Assembly (NCBI GenBank): GCA_001986395.2
Contig: MQVO02000001.1
Coordinates: 1,612,001 to 1,676,000 of the forward strand
Length of the DNA stretch: 64,000 nt
Origin: Irpex lacteus
Lineage: Eukaryota; Basidiomycota; Agaricomycetes; Polyporales; Irpicaceae
Direction of reading: 5' to 3'
The position numbers were made by a program, and so were the translations under genes. Below, one piece after another: positions 32,418 to 44,725 of the stretch (the first letter of the stretch is position 1; each line of letters opens with the position of its first letter). The notes beneath the pieces are model-generated. The model saw nothing but the letters and a program-made list of their open reading frames with translations, had not been told where the DNA came from and did not search any database.

Positions 32418-35400
32418 ATGTGGCTCCCCTTATTCAGTGTTTCGCTCTCTCTCCTCGGCTTCGCTGCCCAGGCTCCTCTCGCACCGACCACTACCTCTCT
32501 GCAACAAACAACGATGGTAGTCCCGAACACGACTGACTTTACCTTTAAGGAGGCGGCGAACATATTCTCGCCCAAGGACCTCATCGAGCTTCAACGTCCT
32601 GGCAATGGCGTCGCGAACCCCACGGGCGATCTGCTGCTCGTCTCTGTGAGCAAATACTCGACCAAGGACAAAAAGTGCGTTCTCCCTCCCGATCCCCGCA
32701 ATATATCATCTAAACTCGTCGTACAGGAACAACAAGTACATCTACATCGCCCCCATCGAATCGACCGCCCAGCCATTCGAGATTCCCCTCACCAAGGGCG
32801 GCGACGCCTTCTGGCTCGACGCGCGCACCATCGCACACGCCGTCCCCGAAGGCGAAGGCAAAGAAAAAGTGGTCGCACTCTACGCCATCTCCGTCAAGTA
32901 CGAAACAGAGTCCATCTCCACACCAGACAGCCCACTCCTCATCGGAAAATTCCCAACCGACTCCGCAGGTAACTTCATCTTCAACGGTAAATCCGACTTT
33001 TTGGTGTTCAGCGATAACGTGCACGAGGACGGGGACATCCGCGCCGTGAAGAAACACGACGAGGAGTGGGAGAACCGCGGGGATAGCGCGTTTGTGTATG
33101 AGGAGACGTTTGATAGGCAGTGGGATGCTTGGGTTGGGCCGAAGAAGAGTGCGCTGTTTAGTGTTGAGCTTACGAAGGGACCTGGGGGGAAGTGGGTGCT
33201 TGGGGAGGAGTATGTGAATTTGTTGAAGGGGACGGGGCATGTACGTGACTTTCGTTTGAGTTTTGAGTGTTGGGTGTTGGGTGTATGCTAAGTGAGGATT
33301 GTTTACAGCACGCACCGGTCATGCCGTTCGGTGGGACAGACGACTTTGACGTCTCAGCTACACACGTCGTGTACACCGCCAAGGACCCCGTCCTCCCCAA
33401 AGCCTGGCACACCAAGCAAAACGTACGCCCTCCCATCGTATCTCTCTCACCAGCAACTCAAAACCTTCGTAGATCTACATCGTCGCTTTAGATGGAAAAT
33501 CTGTCCCCAAAGAACTCACCTCCGGCTCCCAGGGCGCGACGCACGCCCCCGTCTTCAGTCAGAAAGGAGACAAAGTCGCGTGGGTTGAGCTTGATGAGGA
33601 TGGGTATGAAAGTGACCGGTACGTCTCCCTCTTCCCTCTCCCTCCCTCCATCTATTCACTTGCTTATTCGTTCAATTTTGACTGTATGCGATGTGTGGTG
33701 GTGGATGGGATTGGATTTGTGAAGAGGAAAAGTCGTGATTTATGATCTGGAGAAGGACGTGCGGTACACGCTTACGGAGGAGTGGGACCGCTCGGCTGTT
33801 GAACTCGTCGTACGTACCCCTTGTCTCCTCCCTTCCCTTCCCATCTCCCTTCCCATCTCCCTTCTCCCTTTGTCACACTCCTCACAACCCACTCACCTCT
33901 TCACAAAAAACTCACTGACACTCATTAACCCTACCGCCCTCAAAATGTAGTTCTCCTCCGACGACAAAACCCTCTACCTAGTAGCAGGCGAACACGCCCG
34001 TAACAAAATCTTCTCCATCGCCCTTCCTGCTACTCCCTCCTCCTCCACCACCCCTCCCACTCTCACCTCCGCTCAAAACTCCCCGTCGGCGCTTACAAAT
34101 GAAGGATCAGCAGCAGGCCTGCAAGTCCTCCCGAACGACCGGCTCCTCTTCACCAAATCATCCTTCACATCGCCGAACGACGTTTTCGTCATCCGTGATC
34201 TCTCTTCCCTTTCTCTCTCCGCCACCTCTTCCCCTAAGATTGATCAGCTGACAAAGTTCGCAGCCGATGCGCTTAAAGGAAAGCAGCTCGACGCGGGTAA
34301 TGAGTTCTGGTTCGACGGCGTAGACCAAAAAATTCAAGGATGGGTTTTGAAGCCTCCTGGGTTCAAGCGCGCTGGGAAGGGTGAGGAGGGGAAGGGAGAG
34401 GAGAAGAAGTGGCCGCTTTTGTTTTGGATACATGGAGGGCCGCAGGGGGTTTGGGGGGATCAGTGGAGTACGCGGTGGAATCCTAATGGTGAGCGTGATT
34501 GAGACTTTGACTTTTGAAAGGAGACAAGGAGAAGCTGATGGAGTGGTTTGGGGTGTAGTGTTCGCGCAGCAGGGGTATGTGGTTGTTGCTATTAACCCTA
34601 CTGGGTCTACTACTTTTGGACAAAGTGCGTTCTCTCTATCTTTCTCCCTACCATAACTACTCATCGATGACTTACCACTCGTTGCGCACCACTCGCTACG
34701 CTAGAACTAACCGACGCGATTCAACGCGAATGGGGCGGCAAACCCTTCGAGGACCTCATCCGGGGGTACAAATACATCCTCCGGGAGTATCCGGAGATTG
34801 ATCCTGAGAGGGCTGTCGCTGGTGGTGGGAGTTATGGTGGATACGCGATTAAGTGCGTACTGTGATTTTATTCTCGCAAGAAAGAAAAACTCCCTCTGTA
34901 TGTATACTTATTTTGACTTTCGGTGCTGTGTAGCTGGATCCTGGGACACCCGGAGTTCGGGTTCAATTTCAAGGCTTTGTTCTGTCATGATGGGGTACGT
35001 GTCTTTGTTCTCTCTCTCTCTACATTCTTCCTGATAATTGCCATTTTGTGGGGATAGGCATTCGACGTGCGATACGTCGCGTACTCGACTGACGAGCTGT
35101 TCTTCGCGAACCGGGAGTGGGGAGGACGCCCGTGGGAGCCTGAGGCTAAGGAGGTCATCGAGAAGTCAGTCCCATTCTTTCCTTCTCCTCCTTTGTATCA
35201 CATAATACATGAATGCTAACTCCTGTGAATTTGTCGTTAGATTCAACCCAGTGAACTTCGTCCAAAACTGGAAGACGCCCACTCTGATCGTACACGGCAG
35301 CAAGGACTACCGGCTCGCTGAGACGGAGGGTCTCGCTGCGTTCCATGCCCTGCAACAGTACGTCTACATCTATTCACCCTATCAAATTCAAACTTCGTGT

Positions 35401-35633
35401 TACAATGAGCTGATCAATGTGATTGTGATTGTTGTGTAGGCTCAAAGTGCCCTCGCGCCTTGTCATATTCCCAGATGAGAACCACTGGACGTTGAACCAC
35501 GGGAACAGGTGCGTTTAAATTCTCTGAGTTGATTGTTGGAAGTGTGGTGGTTAACTGATGTGGGTCTGTTTGTAGTTTGAAGTGGCATTGGGAGGTGTTG
35601 AGGTGGTTCGATAAGTATGTCGGGGAGCACTAG
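32418..35633 (+). CDS. DPP5: Secreted dipeptidyl-peptidase V-like S9 peptidase
   Basis: Thirteen exons (32418-32674, 32727-33240, 33309-33422, 33473-33618, 33725-33809, 33951-34488, 34559-34624, 34705-34852, 34934-34994, 35058-35164, 35241-35357, 35440-35508, 35576-35633) give 759 residues. A signal peptide (MWLPLFSVSLSLLGFAAQA) opens the protein; a beta-propeller part and an alpha/beta-hydrolase domain follow. The catalytic triad is visible: Ser616 in GGGSYGGY, Asp701 in HGSKDYRL and His733 in ENHWTLN. FWIHGGPQG forms the oxyanion region. The family releases X-Ala and similar dipeptides from peptides outside the cell. The start at 32418 has an ACCATGT context and directly precedes the signal peptide; an upstream in-frame ATG at 32376 would bury it. 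Confidence 0.94.
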
Positions 35634-36137
35634 TGCGATAACTCGACGATGGGAACGCAGAAAAGTTCATGTAAATTGGTTGTACAAGAAATGTCGATTG
35701 AATGTATCTTTTGTGCCAGATGAGTCGCTAAATTCTATTATTAGATATCTGCTCTCGGAACCGTTCATGATTCACAGTTCGTTTGTTTATCTCCCCACAC
35801 CTTCCCACACGTATGGGCTTCGTATCTAGGCACACTTACCATTCGAACAGCCATTTCGGTACGGCTGCGCGGACTTCCAAAGATTCGGGCCCGTTTTGAT
35901 GTCGATGACTACGGCGCCATGTGGTTGGAAACGTACTTAATGGTTCCTGACGTCGATCGGAACGTGGTAGTACTTCGCGCATAAGTTGACGTCGATCCTC
36001 CCGCTTTTCTAGCAGCCGGCATGGGTCTTCAGACTGTGTTGACAAGCCATTATAGCACACCAGAATTGTATAGTTCCGGTGCACTAAATGAAAGGCGCGT
36101 ATTTGTTCACACTACTTTAATTTTAAGCTAAGGACTA
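35634..36137. other. Intergenic, possible first exon of the ABC transporter
   Basis: 504 bases between the peptidase stop and the first supported codon of the ABC transporter. Just before the transporter frame there is an acceptor-like sequence (GGTACTTTAG, near 36150), so a short extra first exon may lie here. I could not find an in-frame partner donor. Confidence 0.4.
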
Positions 36138-39100
36138 ATGTGGTACTTTAGCATATGGCGAGATGAGAGGCTTTACCCCGCATACGTCACAGCAGCTTCA
36201 TTTCTCGCATTCGTCGTTCATGCGATATCGTCGAAGTCGTGTCGGCGCCTCATTTTCAAGAGGAACGGCGCAACTCGTGAGGAAGCCGCAACGTTGTTCA
36301 GCCCACGTGGACAAGGAAACACGAAGATCTTCGCGTTCAAAGTTGCTAGGCTTGTAACGCTTGTTGGGTTGCTTCTCCTCACGGGAGTTACTGCTTATCG
36401 TAATGGGTGGACGTGGTACAATATTGCCCTGGTATCAACTTCTGTAAGGAGCCCCATCGTCCTTGTCTTATCTACAGTCTGGTGCTCACAACCTCGTCAG
36501 GCGTACGCAGCCATCCTGGGTACCCTGAACGCCTTCACCACAGTCCGATTGGCAACGACGGTCTCCTTCCACCTGTCCCTCGTCTCGCTGGCTACGTTCG
36601 CCGTATACGCCTATCGTGACATATGGCCTTTGATGACCTTCACTCTCCGTCCCGCCGACGAAGGGGAAGGGAATATCCTTTGGGCGAAGGTGATGTTGGC
36701 TTTTCTTGCCGCAGTCGTTCTTCCTGGCTTTGAGCCCTATCCGTATATTCCTGTGGAGCCTTCTGTAAGTATATTTAACTCCACAAAGCGAAGTGTGCGG
36801 TATTCACAGCGCACTACACAGGAACGGCTACCGACAGTCAACCCAGTTCAAACCGCATCACTATTCTCATTCATATTCTACTCTTTCCTCGATCACATTG
36901 TCATCGAGGCATCCCGCGTCGAGCATCTCAGCCGTGACAAACTCCCTCCCCTCGCCGATCGTGATTCTGCAGAGTACCTAATCAAAGACAGTTATCGTGT
37001 GAGTGGTCAAGCGATTGTGGTTTCAGTTTGTTACTCATGGCTGATCATGTCGCCAGTATCTCGACCCGTTCTCTGGGGCTGCCAAGCGTCACCTCTTCTT
37101 TGGCCTCGTCAGTTTCTTTAGACGGTCGTTGATATACCAGGCGATATGCCTGCTCTTCGTGGTATGTAATGTCACATACTCATTAAGCATTGTATTCTCA
37201 TCTGTGCACTGTTGGTATAGGCTACACTTATCATGGCGGCACCCGTCGGTACTAACAGGTTGCTAGCGTGCGTACTTTCGGACTCGAGATGCCGATCATG
37301 ACGGGTCCACTCATACTGCTTGCATATACTATAGCTACCTAGAGACTGGTGGAGAAGGAGCTATCGTCAAACCCTGGGTGTGGATCCTGCTCATAGGTAC
37401 CTCAGCGATCAACTATACTCTGATATGGGAGCTATACATGTATCTCTCGGTACGTACAGTACACACTGAGCACTCTCAACCAATTCCAAACCGGCTACTA
37501 CTAATACTACTGTGCTGCAGACCCAGTGTCTCGTCCGTACGGAGTCGATCATGACATCCCTCATCTTGGACCATGCCCTGCGCATCCGGCTGAAGGCTGA
37601 CACTCACCGTGCTCAGTCTAGTGACTCGGAGGCAACGACGGGACCCGGGCCTGAGGAAGCTGCGAAGAAAGCGAGGGAGAAGGATAACTTCATTGGCAGG
37701 ATTAATAATCTCATCACCAGTGACTTGGATAACATCGTCAATGGGCGTGACTTTCTATTCTTAGGTGAGTTAATAAACTCAAATTGACATCCATCCTCCC
37801 GCAAATTCATGAGATCTTACCTTTTTTGCAGTGATATCTGCTCCATTGCACATCATAGTCGGGATGTGGTTCCTCTACGTCGTCCTAGGCTGGTGCTCCT
37901 TCGTCGGTCTCGCAGTCATGGTCGTCTTGGCTCCCGTTCCGACGTGGATAGCTACACTGACGAACGCGGTGCAGAAGGAGAAGATGAGGGCTACGGATGC
38001 GCGTGTTCAAGATGTCACCGAGAGTGCGTTGTTTTTCTTCTTCTTTTCGTGCTCATTTACGGTATATGGGAGTGCTGATTAATTTGGTTTGGCGGTAGTG
38101 ATGAGTATGCTAAGGATGATCAAACTCTTTGGATGGGAACACCGCGTGGAGAGGTCTATCGCTGAGAAAAGAGAAGGAGAGCTCAAGTGGATATGGAAAC
38201 GCAAGTTGCTGGGTATGCTTTGGAGTATGGTGAAGTACGTATAATACGAGATGGTCGTGCTCTATATGTGCTCATGGTTGTGTTTTCAGTCAAACGATTC
38301 CGCTCATTCATATGGCGGTGACGTACGGGGTTTATGTGAGTGGATGTCAAACGTAAACAAATTACTTGTATTGATTCTTCCAATCAGACTTTAGTACAAA
38401 AGAAGCCTTTGACTGGTACGCTATGTAATCTACCAAATGAATGTCTTACTTATTTTCTTTACAGCGTCGATTGTGTACTCTTCATGGTATGGTATGTGAC
38501 TGAGCATCTGAGCGTGTTGGTAGTACCGACGACTGACCGTTTTTTGTAGCTTTCAACATGATCAGGTCACAGCTGTTCCGAATTTTCCGCCTCCTGCCAA
38601 CACTTATCACTGGTAGGTGCAGAATAGCAACTCAAAGGTTTATAATACTGATCTCTTTGCTCCAGCCAACGTCTCACTCGGTCGCATAGCCGATTTTCTA
38701 TACAATGTAAGCGTCTAAGCCCTGAATCATGTGCGTATATACTAACGGAGCCTTCATTGACAGACCGAGCTACTGGACTGGTTCGAGCCGAACGCCGCCC
38801 AAGATACGCCTATCGTCTCCGAAGAGCATAAGGACGACATAGGTTTCGGACACGTGGATTTTTCCTGGTCTAATAACAGCACGGACGGTACCTCAACGCC
38901 CTCCAGACAGCCTTTCCGCCTGCACATAGAACAAGAGGTGATCTTCAGGAAGGGAGCGTTCAACTTGATACTTGGGCCGACTGGTTCGGGCAAAACATCA
39001 GTACTCATGGCGCTCCTTGGTGAAATGCATTATATTCCGGCTGGCCCAGGGTCTTGGGTGAACCTTCCGAGAAACGGGGGTGTTGCGTACGCTGCACAAG

Positions 39101-42100
39101 AGTCTTGGGTGCAAAACGAGACTATAAGGGTACCGTTACTGCTAATGTGCTTGTTGGTATAAGGTCATTTGTGCTGATTAGTTCTCTGTAGGAGAATATC
39201 CTTTTTGGTTCACCGTTTGATGAGGAACGTTACGCGAAAGGTGAGCAAACAGCTACATGTTACAAATCGTGTTTACTAACGCGCTTGAACCAGTAATTTA
39301 CCAGTGCGGACTGGCGCGAGACTTGAGTCTATTCGAGGCCGGCGATAGTACAGAAGTTGGAGAAAAGGGGATCACTCTTAGGTGAGTCGCAGATGTTTGC
39401 ATACACCGAGTTCCTCCTGACTAACTGGCGTTGCACGGTGACAGCGGTGGCCAAAAGGTGGAGTACAGTACCATATGGTGTTCAACATGGTTGTGCTCAG
39501 ACTTTTAACGCAGGCTCGTGTGACTCTAGCGAGAGCAGTATACTCTCCGGCTGAGATCTTACTACTCGACGACGTAAGTATGCCAGCATACTAGCATAGC
39601 CTTGCCACTCATCTTCAGCATTTCTCGTAGGTGTTAGCGGCACTGGTATGCATGAAGAGCTAGATTGATTCTTGATTGATCTTACCCAGACTCACAGGAC
39701 GTCCATACCGCACGATGGGTTGTGGACAAATGCTTCAAGGGCGACCTTCTTCGCTCTAGAACCATTTTGCTCGTGGTACGTCACCAGCAGGGTATAAATT
39801 GGACAGAGATGCTGAGTCCTCTGCAGACACACAACATTGCTATGGCTGGCCCTCTTGCCGACTTCGTTGTTTCTCTTGATACCGATGGACATATAGTCAG
39901 CCAAGGATCCATCTATGACGCAATAGCCAGAGACTCAGCCCTACAAGAAGAAGGCAAACACGAAGAGGAAGCAGTCGAATTGGATAAACTTGAAGATTCT
40001 ACTGGTGATACAGGCAAGGCTGCGAAGAAGGACAAGGGTAAGCTAGTGGTCTCCGAAGAGATCGCTCATGGCCAGGTCAGCTGGCAAGCTTGTGAGTTAA
40101 GACTTCTTTTACAACCCAACAACGCTCATCAAAACTCTATCTGCTCTATAGTAAAACTCTTCCTGAGTGGTCTGGGTGGCAGCCTTCCGATCGTCTTTTG
40201 GATCGGGTGGATAGCTGGGCTCGCCTTGTGCGAGCTGCTTGATGTAGTGGGAACCTGGTGGGTCGGTTACTGGGCACGTCAATATGCCGCTGCGGATCCA
40301 TCGACGGTTCCGGTCTTTTAGTAAGCGAGTTCTGTTTCAATTTAGTGTCTTAATCTCATTGCTGTCCAGTTATCTATCCATGTACTGCCTTATCACTTTC
40401 ATGGTGGCAGTCACCTCAACATACGCCGATGTTGTTTACACACTCGCCAGTTTGCGAGCGTCTCGGGTTTTGCACAGCAAACTCGTTTCACGGCTCCTTG
40501 GAAGTACATTCCGGTAGGGCATTTACCATACCTACCTACTTTAGAGTGACTTAGTCACTGCGATCTACAGCTGGCTTGACGTCACTCCGGTTTCTCGCGT
40601 TATCGCTCGTTGTACCCAAGACATTCAATCCAGTAAGTCGGATCAATTACGAACTGTCTGTACATAAACTGACCACCATTTCAGTTGACGGCCAAGTTGC
40701 GGACACATTGAAGAATCTTAGTGGGTAATCCTGAGAGTCTGGAAGGACATACTGCTGATTACTGTTTAGCTATGATCACCCTCAAAATGCTCATGAAACT
40801 CGCAGGAATCCTCCTGTATATTCCCATGTTCATCATTCCATCTATCGTCTTTTCTATTTTAGGTGGTATCTTAGGAAATACTTACTTGAAAGCGCAGATG
40901 TCTGTCAAGCGCGAGATGTCGAATGCTAAAGCCCCCGTCATTGGAGTTCTCGGTGGTGCTATCTCAGGCCTTGGTGAGTGACGTATGTGCATATCTCATA
41001 AGATCTGTCGCTGAGACATCAAAGTTTCCATCCGGGCGTATGCCGCTCAGAATGCTTTCAAGGACGAGACTCACAGACGGGTGAACTCTTATGTGCGCAC
41101 CGCCAGGGTCTTCTACGATCTCAACCGGTCAGTCTTCACAATGGACAGGGACTATATGTCATGATTACTGACCCCGTTACAGATGGGTCAGTGTTCGGAT
41201 CGACGCACTCGCCTCTATCTACACTGCCGCTGTAGCATTCTATATTGTTTATGGAAAAACCACATATGCTCCCTCCAGCGTCGGCTTTGTATTAGCTATG
41301 GCTAGTGAGAATATTTTTCTTGATGCGGCATGATGATATTAACGACAGCAGTCTTCTTCAGCGAGTTAATCCTGTGGTGGGTTTCCTTCTATAACGAGTT
41401 CGAAGGTACGGATACCCCAAGTCACCATGATGCTGTTCGACACATACTGATTATCTGCTGATTGTAGTGAACGGCAACAGGTGCGAGTTCTTTCACGCCT
41501 ACACAGAATTTGGTTGACTCAAGGAGATCAATCTTCCAGTTTGGAGCGTATTCACCAGTATGTCGTTATCGAGCAAGAACCCGAGCCCAAACAGGGCGGG
41601 ACTCCCCCTGCATACTGGCCCTCTAGCGGTAAGCTGGTTGTAGAACAGCTTACAGCGAGTTACTCCCATGTCAGTATCTTCTTTTCTTGATGATACGCTT
41701 CTGTGACACCCTCTGTAGGATGGACCAAAAGTACTCGACAATATCAGCTTTCGCATCGACGCCGGGGAGCGAGTCGGGATAGGTGACTGCTCTACCAGCC
41801 AAAAATAATTCACCTTACTGACAGCAATCCACAGTTGGTCGCACCGGCTCCGGAAAATCAACGCTCACTCTGGCTCTACTTCGCTGCATCTACACAGAAG
41901 GCACCGTGATATATGACAATATGCCCACTGACACCCTCAACTTAGATGCTCTACGATCTAATATCACTATCATCCCTCAAATTGTAGGTTTCTTCTGCAC
42001 TCTCACAATATTCTAGGAATTATTGATCATGAAAATCTAGCCTGAGTTGTTGAGTGGGACTCTTCGACACAATCTGGACGTCTTCGGACAATATAACGAC

Positions 42101-42671
42101 GGGACGCTGAACGACGCTCTGCGTGCTGCAGGCCTATTCTCCTTACAGCGCCTCTCCGACGAGAACAGAATGACTCTAGATACAGAGATTGCCAGCGGGG
42201 GCAACAACCTGTCCATTGGGCAGCGGCAGATCATCGCTCTTGCAAGAGCCATTGTGAGGCAGAGCAAACTCCTCATCCTTGACGAGGCCACATCCGCCAT
42301 AGGTGCGTCTTCACGATTCTTGGCAGTCCTTGAACTAATTGGGATATCTCGTGTTTGCAGATTATGAGACAGACGCGGTTATTCAAGAATCCTTGCGTAA
42401 AGAGCTCAAGAGCGACGTGACAGTCATCACAATCGCACATCGCCTGCAAACCATCATGGACTCAGACAAAGTGGTATGTCGCGGATTCTGCTAAACCTGA
42501 ACATTTGATCTCAAAGAGAACCTTTAACAGATTGTGCTCGATGCTGGCCGTCTCGTTGAATTTGACAGCCCACGGGAGTTGCTCAAGCGTGAAAGCTTGT
42601 TGCGTGCATTAGTGGACGAGAGTGCGGACAAGGAGGCGTTGTACGCTATGGCTCAGAGTGAAGTAGCGTAG
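36138..42671 (+). CDS. ABCC-type (MRP/Ycf1-like) multidrug ABC transporter
   Basis: 36 exons sum to 1515 residues. The order is TMD0, TMD1, NBD1, TMD2, NBD2, the full-length MRP plan. NBD1 has Walker A GPTGSGKT (38764-39129 exon), Q-loop AQESW, signature [22 protein letters not shown] and THN for the H-loop. NBD2 has Walker [10 protein letters not shown] (about residue 1296), signature LSIGQRQ (about 1401), [10 protein letters not shown] and IAHRLQT. TMD2 carries [15 protein letters not shown]1 has Asp-Asp in Walker B where NBD2 has the catalytic Asp-Glu, the usual asymmetric ABCC pattern. The family exports glutathione conjugates and drugs at vacuole or plasma membrane. Exons of 13, 15 and 13 nt occur at 39445, 39631 and 41468. 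The extreme N-terminus is uncertain. Confidence 0.92.
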
Positions 42672-42992
42672 GACCATGATCAACTTGACTTGGCGACGTA
42701 GTCTGGTACTGATGTTGGCACCTGCTTTATATACGGTCTCTCTCAACCCAGCGAATTGAGACACAATTCAGAGAGTAAGGTGCGGTAGAGTTTCGCATTG
42801 CGTACATGATGATATATAAAGCATGTAAAGGAGGTAGAATCTACATGTGATGGAGTGATGAGGTAAAGAGATTCGTAAAAGTGATGCGTACATTCTATAG
42901 CTGACAAGGGCTGTGAGAGGTCGTTATTAGTATGACTTGACGTTGTGGGGGCGTATCGATATGTACTCACTGGGTATACGTAGCAACAGAAC
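42672..42992. other. Tail-to-tail intergenic, no gene seen
   Basis: 321 bases between the converging ends of the ABC transporter and zinc-finger gene 3, presumably both 3' UTRs. Confidence 0.5.
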
Positions 42993-44197
42993 TCATTGTT
43001 TTGACGGGTGCCAGTCACCTCTGATGTCGCCGACACAGGGGACCGTCCCCAGCTCCAAATGCCTCTTCAGCGCGTCCGTGCGGCTAAAGATCCTCCCACA
43101 ACCTCCAACCATTTGTCTCCCGTAAAACGTCATCACTTGCGCATGCTCGTGGATATGTGCCCATTGTGGCTCGTCCCTCAGCTCGACAGGGACACCGCAG
43201 CAGATAACGGCGCCGCTGACCATATGCCGATAATGGGTGTTGACATGCCGCTTAAAGTCGACCTTGCGGGAAGGCTTGCAGACATGTCCGCAGGTCTCAC
43301 AGCAGAAGTCCCCATTGGAGTCGACGGAATTATAGTTTGGGACGCCCTTGCCCTCGGCACGGCGAGCTCGAGTGCGGATGGGTTCGTCGTCGTTAGGGGC
43401 GTCATGTACCTCTGCAGACGATTGTCGAGTTCGGGGAGATGTTGTGTATCGGGCAGCATATGGGGACTGCGGGGCGCGAGCGCGAGTTCTTCGGGTAGAG
43501 CGCCTAGAGGTAGTATGCATGGAGGAAGTACCAATATACTCATCGTCGTCGTCCTCGGGATCTGTTATGGCGAGAGCATCGAGGCCAAAGCTATACATAT
43601 ATGGCGACTCGGTTTTCACGGAGGTCGAAGCCTCGCTGTAGTCGGATACTGGAGAATGAAGGAGCTGGGGAGATATGGTGAGAGGAAGTGTCGACGGGGA
43701 CATGCCATAGTCGGAATGGACGACAAGGGGGGAAGCGAAGTTGAGACCTAAATTGCTGGAAGAGCCCAATTCGTTACTGAATAGGTCACTATAATAGACC
43801 TCGTCCGAGAAGGGGAGGCTGTAGTATCACGGCACACTTCAGTATACAATGCATCATGGCTGTAGCTGACGATGACTTACGAGCTCTGCAAGCTATGGTC
43901 GGCTTCTGTGGTCGAATATCCCCCAAAAGGATCGTAAGGCCAAACTGGGTAGTACTCTTTGGGAAGTGGAGTGACATCGACTGGGAGTACAGAACTCTGC
44001 GAGGACTGATCGGGAGAGAGGGATGCGGAGGATGTTGGCGAGGGGGAGGGATCATACGGGTACATGAGCTCCGTAGAGCTGAGGTAGGATGTGGAAGGGA
44101 TTAGAGCCTCGGTGAGGCATGTATCGGATGTCTCGTGGAACCGAGATTCATGGTGGAAAGAGGAGGCGTAGTATGGCGATGGCAAGTACTGATCCAT
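42993..44197 (-). CDS. C2H2-like zinc-finger protein, paralog 3
   Basis: Two exons (43881-44197, 42993-43818) in phase 2 give 380 residues; donor GTAAGT, acceptor ACTACAG. It is the closest partner of paralog 1: ISPQLLHSP against VSPQLLHAS in the linker, then FCCETCGHVC ... VDFKRHVNTHYRHM, ICCGVPVEL, FYGRQMVGGCGRIFSRTDALKRHLE, PCVGDIRGDWHPSK. Both zinc-binding units are intact. The N-terminal 100 residues are Tyr/Ser/Pro/Asp-rich. As with the other two, the upstream gap is unusually long and carries GTGCCACT motifs. Confidence 0.86.
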
Positions 44198-44296
44198 GAT
44201 GAGAGTGGATGGAATGCGAGTGAAGGGCGAAGAGCTGGAGGAGTGAAGCGTTGCGCGAGTGGCGGGTGCTGCAGAAACACGTCCATCTTCGCAGGC

Positions 44297-44305
44297 CTTT
44301 TATAC
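44297..44305 (-). promoter_or_regulatory. TATA box of zinc-finger gene 3
   Basis: GTATAAAAG on the minus strand, about 100 bases before the start codon, in the context GCGTATAAAAGG. Confidence 0.6.
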
Positions 44306-44725
44306 GCGAGAGGTGGGCAGAGCCAAAAGTCGTCTGTGAGGGTTGCTGTCAACCTTGTCTCGGCATTGCAGCACTCTCGGTGCCATTTGTCCCTCGAATT
44401 GATGGCAGGACTGCCTAATGAAGTAAAGCGCTGTGATTTGTGAAGGGGCTCCGGGGCGTCTGTGCCATGATGTTCTAGTAACGGGGGTCTATTGTCCCAC
44501 GGCGACTCTTGGATCAGCTCTATCGGTGATTCCTGTGATTGCATTATTCAGAGTGACGCGCCGCACCGCCGACTTCCACTTACCTCTCATCGTTGTCCGC
44601 ACCGCATGCCTGAACATGCGCTAGCTATCCTTGTCATCGGCGTGGGTACCTTTTGCCTCGTGTCCTTGAGCAATCATGTATCACACGGGTACAGTAACGG
44701 TCGAGTAAAGGGGACATGGGTGCCA

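Noticed and set aside
36000..36137. An upstream first exon for the ABC transporter beginning MGLQTVLTSHY
   Set aside because: The only donor within reach (GTATTTG) gives the wrong phase for the acceptor near 36150, so I kept the downstream start.
43008..43751. 247-residue plus-strand frame across zinc-finger gene 3
   Set aside because: Antisense shadow of the zinc-finger coding exon, with no splice partners or family match.
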